Source: a bacterium
GTDB taxonomy: Bacteria; Bacillota; Clostridia; Christensenellales; Aristaeellaceae
Length of the DNA: 39,334 nt
Direction: 5' to 3'
Assembly: GCA_029009515.1 (NCBI GenBank)
Contig: JAQXJZ010000090.1
Location: 1 to 39,334, forward strand
The translations under genes were made by a program, and so were the position numbers. A model generated the notes under the pieces. The model was given only the letters and a program-made list of their open reading frames with translations, did not search any database and was not told the DNA's origin. Each line of letters starts with the position of its first letter. Positions within the stretch are counted from its first letter, which is position 1. Positions 31,826-39,236 of the stretch are shown piece by piece.

Positions 31826-32439
31826 TCGATGGCTCCTTCTTCTTCGGGCTTGGGTTCGGGCTTGGGCTTTTTGGGCTTCTTGGTATTATACTTGCACATG
31901 GCGCTTTCAATACCGTTTTGAATGTAGTCGACGATGGCGTCGGCAGCCAGCTCAAACGCCTTGTCCTGCACATCGGCTTCTTCGCCGATGTAGTGGCCCA
32001 GCACCCAGTCGGCCAGCTCGTATCCTTCGCGCTTCTGGCCAACGCCTACGCGCAGGCGGGGAAAGTTTTCAAACCCCAACAGCCCGATGATGGAGCGCAT
32101 GCCGTTGTGCGTGCCGGCAGAGCCGTTCTTTCGGATGCGGATGAAGCCGGGCGCAAGGTCGATGTCATCATACACCACCAGCAGATCCTCGGGGTCGATC
32201 TTGTAGTAGTTGACCAGACGCATCACCGCCTCGCCGCTCAGATTCATGTACGTCTGCGGCAGCGCGAGGATCACCTTCTGCCCGCCCACGAAGCACTCGC
32301 CGATGAGCGCCTCATCCTTTTCGCGGGAGATGGACACGTTGAGCTTCCTGGCCAGCTTTTCCAGCACGTCAAAGCCCACGTTGTGGCGGGTATGCGCATA
32401 TTTGCTTCCGGGATTGCCCAGACCGACGATCAGATACAT
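31822..32439 (-). CDS. pth: Peptidyl-tRNA hydrolase
   Basis: Cytoplasmic enzyme of 205 residues that frees tRNA from stalled peptidyl-tRNA. Seen: VGLGNPGSKYAHTRHNVGF with Asn9 and catalytic His19, MNLSGEAV, and YDDIDLAPGFIRIRKNGSAGTHNGMRSI. The ATG at 32439 is used; GGAG is eight bases before it and the family N-terminus starts there. The last 24 residues (KYNTKKPKKPKPEPKPEEEG and on) are a charged Lys/Pro/Glu tail that extends past the usual fold. It overlaps mfd by four bases. Confidence 0.96.
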   Translation of the reverse strand: MYLIVGLGNPGSKYAHTRHNVGFDVLEKLARKLNVSISREKDEALIGECFVGGQKVILALPQTYMNLSGEAVMRLVNYYKIDPEDLLVVYDDIDLAPGFIRIRKNGSAGTHNGMRSIIGLLGFENFPRLRVGVGQKREGYELADWVLGHYIGEEADVQDKAFELAADAIVDYIQNGIESAMCKYNTKKPKKPKPEPKPEEEGAIE

Positions 32440-32524
32440 GGCGATCTCCTTATCTGTTTCAACGTTTTTCTCTGAAACACGTTTTGGCGAGGATGGCAAA
32501 AGGCCACCCCCGCTACGCGTTGCT

Positions 32525-32553
32525 ATTGTAACTTATTTCTTTTGGAGAATCAA
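32525..32553 (-). promoter_or_regulatory. Promoter of the pth-mfd operon
   Basis: On the minus strand TTGATT (32548-32553), 17 bp, TACAAT (32525-32530). The -35 lies inside the last codons of the upstream membrane-protein gene. Confidence 0.7.
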
Positions 32554-34029
32554 GGGTTTGTCGAGCGCCAGACTTGCCAGAATGACAAAGAATGGCGCGT
32601 AGAGGAACAGGTAGCGCGGCCAGACCTCAAACAGCAGCAGATAGGCTGTTGCGCCCAGCAGCGTCAGGGCGAGCAGCGCGACCACGGGCTTTTCGTACTG
32701 GCGCAATACGGTGAAGGCGCACAGGGCGAGGATCATCAGCCACAGCCACTGCGCGATGGCCTGACAGGCGGGCATGAGCGAGCCGCGCTTGTAGTAGAGG
32801 CTGCGCAGGAAGGTGCTCAGCTTGTCCGTGCGCTTGGGCACCTCCAGCTCAAGGAAAGAGCTGTGCGAGGCGAAGGAGCCGTCCGCATAGGCCTTGTAGG
32901 CCTTGATGGAAAAGAACTTCACATTCTCAAACAGGCTGCGCTCCGTCAGGCGTTCCCATGCGCGGGCGATGTTGGCGCTGCGGCGCTCAGACAGGGTTGC
33001 GAAGGACTGCGAGAAGGTCACGTCGTCCGGCGAATGACCGCCGAAGGTTTCGCCGTTCATGCCCAGCATCAGGTAGTGCGTCTCGCTCAGCTGGCCTTCC
33101 GGCGTGGGGCTTCCGGCCAGATAGGCGATGGTCTGATCCTGCCAGATCTTGCCCGGCAGCATGCCGATGATCACCGCGGCGATGATGCAAAGCGCCGTCT
33201 TCCACGTAACGTCACGTGCGGCAAGAAAGCGGCACACGCCCAGGATGACCAGCGCGATCATGAAGATGAGCCCCGTGGGCTTGATGCTTGCGCCAAAGAA
33301 GCACAGGAGCGAAACGAGAAACCACTTGAGCGCCGGCTGCTTCACATTCAGGTATACATACAGCGCCAGCACCGGGAACAGGATGGAGAACACATCCGTG
33401 TAGGGGTAGAGGATATAGGGCGAAAGCGCAATCCAGCCGATGGACACGATGAGCGCAAACCACTGCGCAGCCTTGCTTGGAGTGATCGTCTGCACACAGC
33501 GCACGGCAAAGTAGGCCGACAGGTTGAGCAGCACCGCGTCGATGTAGGGCAGCACCACGAAGGGTTCCGCCAGCCCGATCTTCACTGCCACCCACATGGG
33601 GATGGCCTGCAGAATGGTCAGCGGCGCGTTGTTGGGGCAGAGCTCAAAATAGGTGGGGTTGGAAAGCGCAGTGCCGCGCGCCAGTTCCTCGGCCGTGGTG
33701 TACACCACGGAAATGTCCCAGCCCATCTTGTACCAGCAGCTGCGTGCCACCAGCAGCTGCACCGCCAGCACGCCCACAAACAGCGCGCGCATCTTCCACA
33801 GCCCCATCCGGCCTTCGCCGGTGCGGCTGCGCAGCCACAGCAATGCAGCAATGCCGATGACGGCAAACACAAACAGCACGTCGTTGGCAATGGGGCTGAG
33901 CGCGGCGTAGTGCTTTTCCTTGGGCCCCTGACCGCACAGAATGCCCAGAATGCAGAAGAGAATGATGCCGTACAGCAGGCTGAACGCCGCGGGAACGGTG
34001 CTGAAGAAACGGTTTTCCTTCTTTGGCAT
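32533..34029 (-). CDS. Polytopic membrane protein, possible GT-C glycosyltransferase
   Basis: 498 residues with about 10-12 hydrophobic helices. An early loop has KMGWDISVVYTTAEELARG and NPTYFELCPNNAPLTI, the kind of acidic first loop seen in GT-C type lipid-linked sugar transferases (PMT/DUF2029-like), but no exact family is recognised. A soluble loop (about 325-420) contains the GMNGETFGGHSPDDVTFS segment. The ATG at 34029 is preferred because AAGGAG precedes it and the frame before it runs through hairpins. The gene lies just after the rnpB terminator and before pth. Confidence 0.8.
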   Translation of the reverse strand: MPKKENRFFSTVPAAFSLLYGIILFCILGILCGQGPKEKHYAALSPIANDVLFVFAVIGIAALLWLRSRTGEGRMGLWKMRALFVGVLAVQLLVARSCWYKMGWDISVVYTTAEELARGTALSNPTYFELCPNNAPLTILQAIPMWVAVKIGLAEPFVVLPYIDAVLLNLSAYFAVRCVQTITPSKAAQWFALIVSIGWIALSPYILYPYTDVFSILFPVLALYVYLNVKQPALKWFLVSLLCFFGASIKPTGLIFMIALVILGVCRFLAARDVTWKTALCIIAAVIIGMLPGKIWQDQTIAYLAGSPTPEGQLSETHYLMLGMNGETFGGHSPDDVTFSQSFATLSERRSANIARAWERLTERSLFENVKFFSIKAYKAYADGSFASHSSFLELEVPKRTDKLSTFLRSLYYKRGSLMPACQAIAQWLWLMILALCAFTVLRQYEKPVVALLALTLLGATAYLLLFEVWPRYLFLYAPFFVILASLALDKPLILQKK

Positions 34030-34056
34030 GCGTTTCACACTCCTTGTGAATAACCG

Positions 34057-34081
34057 AAAAAAGCGAGCCGTTGGCCCGCTT
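34057..34081 (-). terminator. Terminator between rnpB and the membrane-protein gene
   Basis: AAGCG/CGCTT and GCC/GGC stem with one mismatch; on the minus strand it is followed by six T. It ends the structured spacer downstream of rnpB. Confidence 0.75.
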
Positions 34082-34108
34082 GAGAAGTTTGGGAAAACCC
34101 GGAGGTGT

Positions 34109-34235
34109 CGGAGGGCCCGCAGGCCCTCTGACTCTTGTTCGTATCTCCCGGCTTTGCCGGGAGGGCGGGGAGTTTCCGCGCTTGCGCGGAAACATTTCGT
34201 AAGCTTTCGGCGGAAAAGATCGCGCTTGCGCAAGC
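34109..34235. repeat. Tandem hairpin cluster downstream of rnpB
   Basis: In order on the plus strand: GAGGGCC-cgca-GGCCCTC (34111-34128), CTCCCGGC-ttt-GCCGGGAG (34145-34163), GTTTCCGCGC-tt-GCGCGGAAAC (34172-34193) and the self-complementary GCTTGCGCAAGC (34224-34235). No open reading frame with a ribosome binding site is seen. The layout resembles the three-hairpin elements A-C but the sequence is different. Confidence 0.7.
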
Positions 34236-34257
34236 TTTTTCGACGTGATCGCAAGAG

Positions 34258-34600
34258 TGCTGCCGGTGCGGTCGTAAGCCGAGTTCTGTCGTTGGACGAT
34301 CATCTATCTGTACCGCGCGTTGCCGCACGGTGTAGCGATCTCTTTAGAGGCACGACGGGCCGCCGTATCGCCTCTGTTCGGATCTTGCATCAGGTGGGGT
34401 TTACAGCGCGCTTCTGTTACCAGAGCGCGGGTGAGCTCTTACCTCGCCTTTCCATCCTTACTCTCTGCAAGCAGAGGGCGGTTTCTTTCTGTTGCACTTT
34501 CCTTGGAGTTACCTCCACCGGCCGTTAACCGGCACCCTGCCCTGTGATGCCCGGACTTTCCTCACGGTTTCCCGCGCGATCGCCTGGCCGCCCGACAGCC
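34258..34600 (-). ncRNA. rnpB: RNase P RNA, bacterial type A
   Basis: About 343 bases. Conserved parts on the minus strand: GAGGAAAGTCCGGGC (34550-34564 region), GGGCAGGGTGCC, AAGTGCAACAGAAAG, AACCGCC, the GTAAGAGCTCACC region, GTAAACCCCACC, AGATAGATGAT and ACAGAACTCGGCTTA. The ends pair: GGCTGTCGGGCGG (34588-34600) with CCGCACCGGCAGC (34259-34271) as helix P1. It is the catalytic RNA that trims tRNA 5' ends. The core follows type A, not the Bacillus type B. Ends are estimated. Confidence 0.95.
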
Positions 34601-34605
34601 AGTAT

Positions 34606-34634
34606 AGCGTAACACTTTCAGGCCCCGGTGTCAA
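34606..34634 (-). promoter_or_regulatory. Promoter of rnpB
   Basis: On the minus strand TTGACA (34629-34634), 17 bp, TACGCT (34606-34611), which places the start at about 34600, the 5' end of helix P1. TATACT (34601-34606) lies 22 bp away and would start too late. Confidence 0.65.
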
Positions 34635-34646
34635 GCGCGGCTTGAC
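34630..34646. promoter_or_regulatory. Inverted repeat holding both divergent -35 boxes
   Basis: GTCAAGC-gcg-GCTTGAC. Each arm contains the core of a -35 element, one for rnpB (minus) and one for the membrane-protein gene (plus). Confidence 0.7.
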
Positions 34647-34670
34647 TTTGATGGCGGTATTCAGTATGAT
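34642..34670 (+). promoter_or_regulatory. Promoter of the membrane protein-DUF5131-nucleotidyltransferase operon
   Basis: TTGACT (34642-34647), 17 bp, TATGAT (34665-34670). AAAGGAG and the ATG at 34713 follow. Confidence 0.8.
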
Positions 34671-34712
34671 GAAATCACTCTGAAATGCGTTTTTTCAAAG
34701 GAGTCGATATAG

Positions 34713-36353
34713 ATGAAGGTTTTCAGAAAAATGCTTCCGTGGATGATTGGCCTGCTGGCAGCGACGGTGCTGTTTGCCGGGCTGATGGCCGTGTGCGGTC
34801 TGCGATATGAAAACTCGGATGATATGCTGTTTGTGAAGGGATTCATGGGCTTTGAGGGCGGCGAGCCGGTGAGCTTCACGCTCTACACCCATACCTTCCT
34901 TGCGTGGATTCTGTACGCGCTGAGCAAGGCTTTCTCTCTCATACCGTGGTTTTCGGTGTTTCAGGTGGGACTGCTGTGGCTGAGCGCGGCGGTGATTGTC
35001 AAATGCCTCATTCAGCTGGGCGGAGGAAAGAGCGCAATCGCCGGCGCGGCCTTCCTTGGCGTGTTTGCAGCCTTTGCCTGCGCAAGGCTCAGCTACACCA
35101 CCACGGCGGCCATGGCAGGCGCAGCATCCGCCGTGCAGCTGATGACGCTTGGCAGGCAGGAGAAGCGTTCCTGGGGTTTGCTGCTGGCTGTGCTTTTGCT
35201 CATGGCGGCATATTCGCTCAGGCAGATGACGGTGCTGCCGCTTTTGGCGTACTGCCTGCTGGTTCTGTGCTTTGAAGGCACAAAGTGTTTTACGGCGCGG
35301 CACAGCCTGCGCCCGGCGATTGTATCCGTCATCGTGCTTTTGGGCGTGCTGGCCGTGTTTGCGGGCGTGCGCGAAATGGAGATCACCGCGCGCGGCCAGC
35401 GCGATACGCTCACTTGGCAGAAGAGCCGCATCGAGCTGTTTGACTACACCAGCTTTGAAAGCAACATTCAGCCTGCGCTTGAGGCGGACAGCGGCCTGAC
35501 GGACAAGCAGGTTGCGCTGGTGCAGCAGTGGCATTTCTGGGATACGGCTCTGGACGCGGACGCCTTCCAGACCATGACAAAAGCCTATGCAGGCGAAGAA
35601 AAGGACGGCGTTTTCAAGAAACTGGCGGATTTTCTGAGCGCCTCGCCGCGCTACGTGTGCGCCATTGCACTGCTCGTGCTGCTGGCTGCCTGGATCTTCC
35701 TGTGCGATGAAAAACCGCGCTGGGCGTCGCTGGCGGCGGTGCTGGCGCTGCTGGGCGGATTTGTGATGATCCTCTACCTTTGCTGGCGCGGAAGGGTTTT
35801 GTTCCGCGGGCTGGATACCGTGTTCTTCCCCTGCGCAGCGGTGCTGCTTGGTCTGGCGGTGCAGTGCCGCCCGAAGGGGCGCAAGTGGGCGGCCGTCGCG
35901 CTGTGTATGGCCATGGCGCTTGTCGTGGGCGCAGACGGATATCTCACGCTGGATCAGCTGCGCGAAAAGCCTGACTGGGTATCCCAGCAGCGCGAGGCGG
36001 AGCTGGAAGCCTTTGCCCTGAAAAATGCCGACAAGCTGATTGTGCGCACGCCCAATCTCCTGCGCGACACGCGCCTGCTGCCGAATGTGAGCGGCGGCCT
36101 GCCCGTCAACACGGCCATCTGGGGCGACTGGTACTGCCGCATGCCCGGCTGGCGGCAGCAGGTGGCAAAGTACGGCCTCAACCCGGATGAGATCGGCCTT
36201 GCCGACTGGACGAATGACGTGATGGTATTTGCCGCCGACGCCAACGGCGTGCCGCAGGTACTGCTGGACGGCGTGAGCGAAGCCGTCGGTCATGCGGTGA
36301 CGGCGCAGGAGATTGGCACGGAGGGAACGCTGACGTTCTACCAGCTGAAATGA
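34713..36353 (+). CDS. Polytopic membrane protein of unknown function
   Basis: 546 residues, not recognised. The first helix (about 9-28) is followed by an outward loop with RYENSDDMLFVKGFMGFEGG, which has an Asp pair as in GT-C type enzymes. About ten more helices follow up to residue about 410. The last 130 residues (LDQLREKPDWVSQQREAELE and on) are soluble and contain WGDWYCRMPGW. It is a distant parallel to the membrane protein on the other side of rnpB, but the sequences do not align clearly. AAAGGAG lies ten bases before the ATG. Its stop overlaps the next start by four bases. Confidence 0.82.
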   Translation: MKVFRKMLPWMIGLLAATVLFAGLMAVCGLRYENSDDMLFVKGFMGFEGGEPVSFTLYTHTFLAWILYALSKAFSLIPWFSVFQVGLLWLSAAVIVKCLIQLGGGKSAIAGAAFLGVFAAFACARLSYTTTAAMAGAASAVQLMTLGRQEKRSWGLLLAVLLLMAAYSLRQMTVLPLLAYCLLVLCFEGTKCFTARHSLRPAIVSVIVLLGVLAVFAGVREMEITARGQRDTLTWQKSRIELFDYTSFESNIQPALEADSGLTDKQVALVQQWHFWDTALDADAFQTMTKAYAGEEKDGVFKKLADFLSASPRYVCAIALLVLLAAWIFLCDEKPRWASLAAVLALLGGFVMILYLCWRGRVLFRGLDTVFFPCAAVLLGLAVQCRPKGRKWAAVALCMAMALVVGADGYLTLDQLREKPDWVSQQREAELEAFALKNADKLIVRTPNLLRDTRLLPNVSGGLPVNTAIWGDWYCRMPGWRQQVAKYGLNPDEIGLADWTNDVMVFAADANGVPQVLLDGVSEAVGHAVTAQEIGTEGTLTFYQLK

Positions 36354-37231
36354 GCATGCATGATATCTGGAATCCCTGGCACGGCTGTGTGAAGATCAGC
36401 GAAGGCTGCGAGCACTGCTACATGTATTACATGGACCGCATGCGCGATCAGGACGGCTCTGTCATCTACCGCACGGCCAATTTCGATTATCCCGTCAAGC
36501 GCGACAGGCATGGCCGGTACCGTGTGCAAAGCGGCGAGATGATCCGCGTGTGCATGACCAGCGATTTCTTTCTGGCCGAAGCGGACGCATGGCGCGAAGA
36601 AGCATGGGATCTGATCCATCAGCGACCGGACGTGGTGTTCTTTCTGCTGACCAAGCGGCCGGAGCGCGTGGCGGATCATCTGCCCCGTGACTGGGGCGAT
36701 GGCTGGGAGAATGTGTTTTTCAATGTAACGTGCGAAAATCAGCGCCGCGCGGATGAGCGCATTCCCATCCTGCTGGATTTGCCATTTAAGCACAAGGGCG
36801 TGATGTGCGCGCCGTTCATCGGGCCGGTCAGTTTGGAGAAATATCTGCCGGACGGGCAGATCGAGCAGGTGAGCTGCGGCGGCGAAAACTACGATGGTGC
36901 GCGCCCCTGCCACTTTGACTGGGTGAAAACGCTCAGGCGCGAGTGCGAGGCGCATGACGTCCGCTTCTGCTTTCTGGAAACGGGTACGGTGTTCATCAAG
37001 GATGGGCGTATGTACCGCATGCCTGCAAAGCGCACGCAGAGCGTGATGGCCTGTAAATCCGGCATGAACTACGAAGGAAAGCCGCTTCGCTTTCAGCTGA
37101 CGGACCGCTTCGGGCTGGAGATTCCCAGAGAGGCGCTGCATGTGCCTTCCTTCCGTCCGCACTGCGAAACCTGCTCCGGTAAAATGACCTGCAACGGCTG
37201 CGGAAACTGTGTGAGGTGCACTGTCAAATGA
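36350..37231 (+). CDS. DUF5131 (phage Gp37/Gp68-like) three-cysteine protein with extra C-terminal cysteine cluster
   Basis: 293 residues. The N-terminus has the family motif WNPWHGCVKISEGCEHCY with Cys13, Cys20 and Cys23 (C-x6-C-x2-C), which suggests a radical-SAM-like iron-sulfur site. VFFLLTKRPERV and VFFNVTCENQRRADERI are also typical. The last 25 residues add Cys272, Cys275, Cys281, Cys284, Cys287 and Cys290, a second possible metal or Fe-S site. Function of the family is not established; it is common in phages and next to TcmP-type partners, but no TcmP gene is here. It overlaps its upstream and downstream genes by four bases each. Confidence 0.87.
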   Translation: MSMHDIWNPWHGCVKISEGCEHCYMYYMDRMRDQDGSVIYRTANFDYPVKRDRHGRYRVQSGEMIRVCMTSDFFLAEADAWREEAWDLIHQRPDVVFFLLTKRPERVADHLPRDWGDGWENVFFNVTCENQRRADERIPILLDLPFKHKGVMCAPFIGPVSLEKYLPDGQIEQVSCGGENYDGARPCHFDWVKTLRRECEAHDVRFCFLETGTVFIKDGRMYRMPAKRTQSVMACKSGMNYEGKPLRFQLTDRFGLEIPREALHVPSFRPHCETCSGKMTCNGCGNCVRCTVK

Positions 37232-38010
37232 ACGAATGGGAACTGCTGGAGCGGATCAGGGACGGTTATCAGACCGTGCTGGGCAAAAAGCTGACCGGCA
37301 TGTACGTGCATGGCTCCATCGCCTTTGGCTGCTTTCGCTGGGATAGCAGCGACATTGACTTTTTGGCGGTTGTGGAAGAAAAACTGACCCAGCAGGAAAA
37401 GGAAAGGCTGATCAGCATTCTCCTCGAACTGGATGAACACGCGCCGCCCAAAGGGTTTGAGATGAGCGTGGTGGAGCGTGCCGCATGCATGCCCTTTGCC
37501 GATCCCACGCCCTACGAGCTGCATTATTCCAATGCGCACCGCGGCAGCTACCGCCGCGATCTGGCAGGCACCTGCCGCACGCTGCAGGGGTTTGATCCGG
37601 ATCTGGCGGCGCACATGACGGTTACGGCGCACGTGGGGATCGTCCTGTGCGGCGAGCCGGTGGAGCGCGTGTTTGCGCCGGTGCCGCCGGAATGTTATCT
37701 GCGCAGCATCTGGCAGGATGTGCGCTGCGCGGCGGAGGACATCGCCCGCGATCCGGTGTATCACACGCTCAACCTCTGCCGTACGCTGGCTTATGTGCAG
37801 GAGGGCAAAGTGCTGTCCAAGCAGCAGGGCGGCGAGTGGGGGATGGCGCATCTCAACGGGCACGAAGCGGTGATTGCGCAGGCGCTGGAAGCCTACCAGT
37901 CCAGCGCGCCTGCACCGTGCGGAAAAGAATTGGACGGATTGGTCAAAGCGGTGCTGGGACGCATCTGCGCCAGTAAGATTTTTTTGGAAGCAGGCTTGCA
38001 AAACAATTGA
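37228..38010 (+). CDS. AadA/ANT-like nucleotidyltransferase with DUF4111 domain
   Basis: 260 residues, the length of AadA. The nucleotidyltransferase core has Gly29-Ser30 and the metal-binding pair Asp42 and Asp44 (HGSIAFGCFRWDSSDIDFL); Glu78 in GFEMSVV lines up with the catalytic glutamate of AadA. The C-terminal helical domain (PVPPECYLRSIWQDV, NLCRTLAYVQEGKVLSKQQG) is DUF4111-like. Relatives adenylylate streptomycin and spectinomycin, but chromosomal members may have other substrates. The ATG at 37228 overlaps the DUF5131 stop as ATGA; a GTG at 37216 is possible but less likely. Confidence 0.85.
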   Translation: MNEWELLERIRDGYQTVLGKKLTGMYVHGSIAFGCFRWDSSDIDFLAVVEEKLTQQEKERLISILLELDEHAPPKGFEMSVVERAACMPFADPTPYELHYSNAHRGSYRRDLAGTCRTLQGFDPDLAAHMTVTAHVGIVLCGEPVERVFAPVPPECYLRSIWQDVRCAAEDIARDPVYHTLNLCRTLAYVQEGKVLSKQQGGEWGMAHLNGHEAVIAQALEAYQSSAPAPCGKELDGLVKAVLGRICASKIFLEAGLQNN

Positions 38011-38035
38011 CATGACGGTTTGATTTGAGTATTCT
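38007..38035 (+). promoter_or_regulatory. Strong promoter of guaA
   Basis: Perfect TTGACA (38007-38012), 17 bp, TATTCT (38030-38035). The -35 overlaps the stop codon of the nucleotidyltransferase gene. Confidence 0.85.
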
Positions 38036-38093
38036 ATTTTCGTAAACCGAACAATCCATTCCAACGAATCGCAATGATACGGGAGGAAGCTGA

Positions 38094-39095
38094 ATGATGG
38101 GCAACGTACGTCCGGAAACTATGGCGCGTATTACCACGCCGGAATTGGCAAAGCAGTTTATTGACGAACAGGTTGCAGCCGTGCGCGAGCAGGTGGGCGA
38201 CAAGAAGGTGCTGCTGGCGCTCAGCGGCGGTGTGGACAGCTCTGTGGTGGCTGCGCTTTTGATCAAGGCCATCGGCAAGCAGCTGGTGTGCGTGCATGTC
38301 AACCACGGCCTGATGCGCAAGAATGAATCCGAAGGCGTCATCAAGACGTTCAAGGATGAGTTGGACGCCAACCTGATCTATGTGGACGCCACCGACCATT
38401 TCCTGGATCTGCTGGCCGGCGTTTCCGAGCCCGAGCGCAAGCGCAAGATCATCGGCGCCGAGTTCATCACCGTTTTTGCCAACGAAGCCCGCAAGCTGGA
38501 GGGCATCTCCTATCTGGCGCAGGGCACCATCTACCCCGACATTCTGGAGTCCATCAAGGCCGCTGAGGGCAAGAAGGCCATCAAGTCTCACCACAACGTG
38601 GGCGGTCTGCCGGAAGACCTGCAGTTTGAGCTGGTCGAGCCCATCAAGCTGCTCTTCAAGGACGAAGTGCGCGTGGTTGGCGAGGCGCTGGGCCTGCCCC
38701 ATGCCATGGTGTACCGTCAGCCCTTCCCCGGCCCCGGTCTGGGCGTGCGCTGCCTGGGCGCCATCACCCGCGACCGCCTCAACGCCCTGCGCGAGGCCGA
38801 TGCCATCCTGCGCGAGGAGTTTGAAAAGAACGGCCTGAACGAAAAGGTGTGGCAGTACTTCATCGTCGTGCCCGACATCAAGAGCGTCGGCGTGAAGGAC
38901 GAAAGCCGCTACGAGGGCTGGCCGGCCATCATCCGCGCCGTGAACACCAAGGACGCCATGACCGCCACCATCGAGGAAATCCCCTACGCGCTGCTGCATC
39001 ACATCACCTACCGCATCACCCATGAGGTGGAAGGCATCAACCGCGTGCTGCTGGACCTGACGCCCAAGCCCATTGGCACCAGTGAGTGGGAATAA
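38094..39095 (+). CDS. guaA: GMP synthase, ATP-pyrophosphatase subunit only
   Basis: 333 residues that convert XMP to GMP with ATP and ammonia. The PP-loop LALSGGVDSS lies near residues 41-50, and the C-terminal dimerisation domain has PFPGPGLGVRCLG and ends GTSEWE. The glutamine amidotransferase half (about 200 residues with the catalytic Cys-His-Glu) that precedes this in usual bacterial GuaA is absent; the gene has its own promoter and GGGAGG site and a natural start, so it is not a truncation by the window. It would need free ammonia or a separate GATase subunit coded elsewhere, as in archaea. Confidence 0.94.
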   Translation: MMGNVRPETMARITTPELAKQFIDEQVAAVREQVGDKKVLLALSGGVDSSVVAALLIKAIGKQLVCVHVNHGLMRKNESEGVIKTFKDELDANLIYVDATDHFLDLLAGVSEPERKRKIIGAEFITVFANEARKLEGISYLAQGTIYPDILESIKAAEGKKAIKSHHNVGGLPEDLQFELVEPIKLLFKDEVRVVGEALGLPHAMVYRQPFPGPGLGVRCLGAITRDRLNALREADAILREEFEKNGLNEKVWQYFIVVPDIKSVGVKDESRYEGWPAIIRAVNTKDAMTATIEEIPYALLHHITYRITHEVEGINRVLLDLTPKPIGTSEWE

Positions 39096-39105
39096 TCTCA
39101 GAGGT

Positions 39106-39136
39106 CGAAAAAGCCCAGTGAACATTGGACTTTTCG
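39106..39136 (+). terminator. Bulged hairpin after guaA
   Basis: CGAAAA/TTTTCG with inner G-C and CCA/TGG pairs, two bulges. Weak terminator. Confidence 0.35.
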
Positions 39137-39153
39137 AGGATTAGAGCCTTTCG

Positions 39154-39171
39154 TGGCAACGAAATGGCAAC
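39154..39171 (+). repeat. Direct repeats TGGCAAC downstream of guaA
   Basis: Two TGGCAAC copies 11 bases apart (39154-39160, 39165-39171); TTTCG/CGAAA also pair around the first. They are similar to integrase arm-type sites, but two short copies are little evidence. Confidence 0.3.
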
Positions 39172-39197
39172 AAAACTTCATTATTCATAAGTAAAGG

Positions 39198-39236
39198 AGC
39201 TGTCGCAGAACGCAAAAATTCTGCGGCAGCTTTTTT
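39198..39236 (+). terminator. Rho-independent terminator near the window end
   Basis: 13-bp stem AGCTGTCGCAGAA/TTCTGCGGCAGCT with one wobble, loop of eight, then six T. No gene is visible between it and the end of the window. Confidence 0.88.

Noticed and set aside
34109-34235. CRISPR array in the hairpin cluster near rnpB
   Set aside because: The hairpins differ in sequence and spacing; there are no identical repeats.
34601-34634. TTGACA with TATACT as the rnpB promoter
   Set aside because: The spacer would be 22 bp and the start would fall inside helix P1; TACGCT at 17 bp fits the RNA 5' end better.
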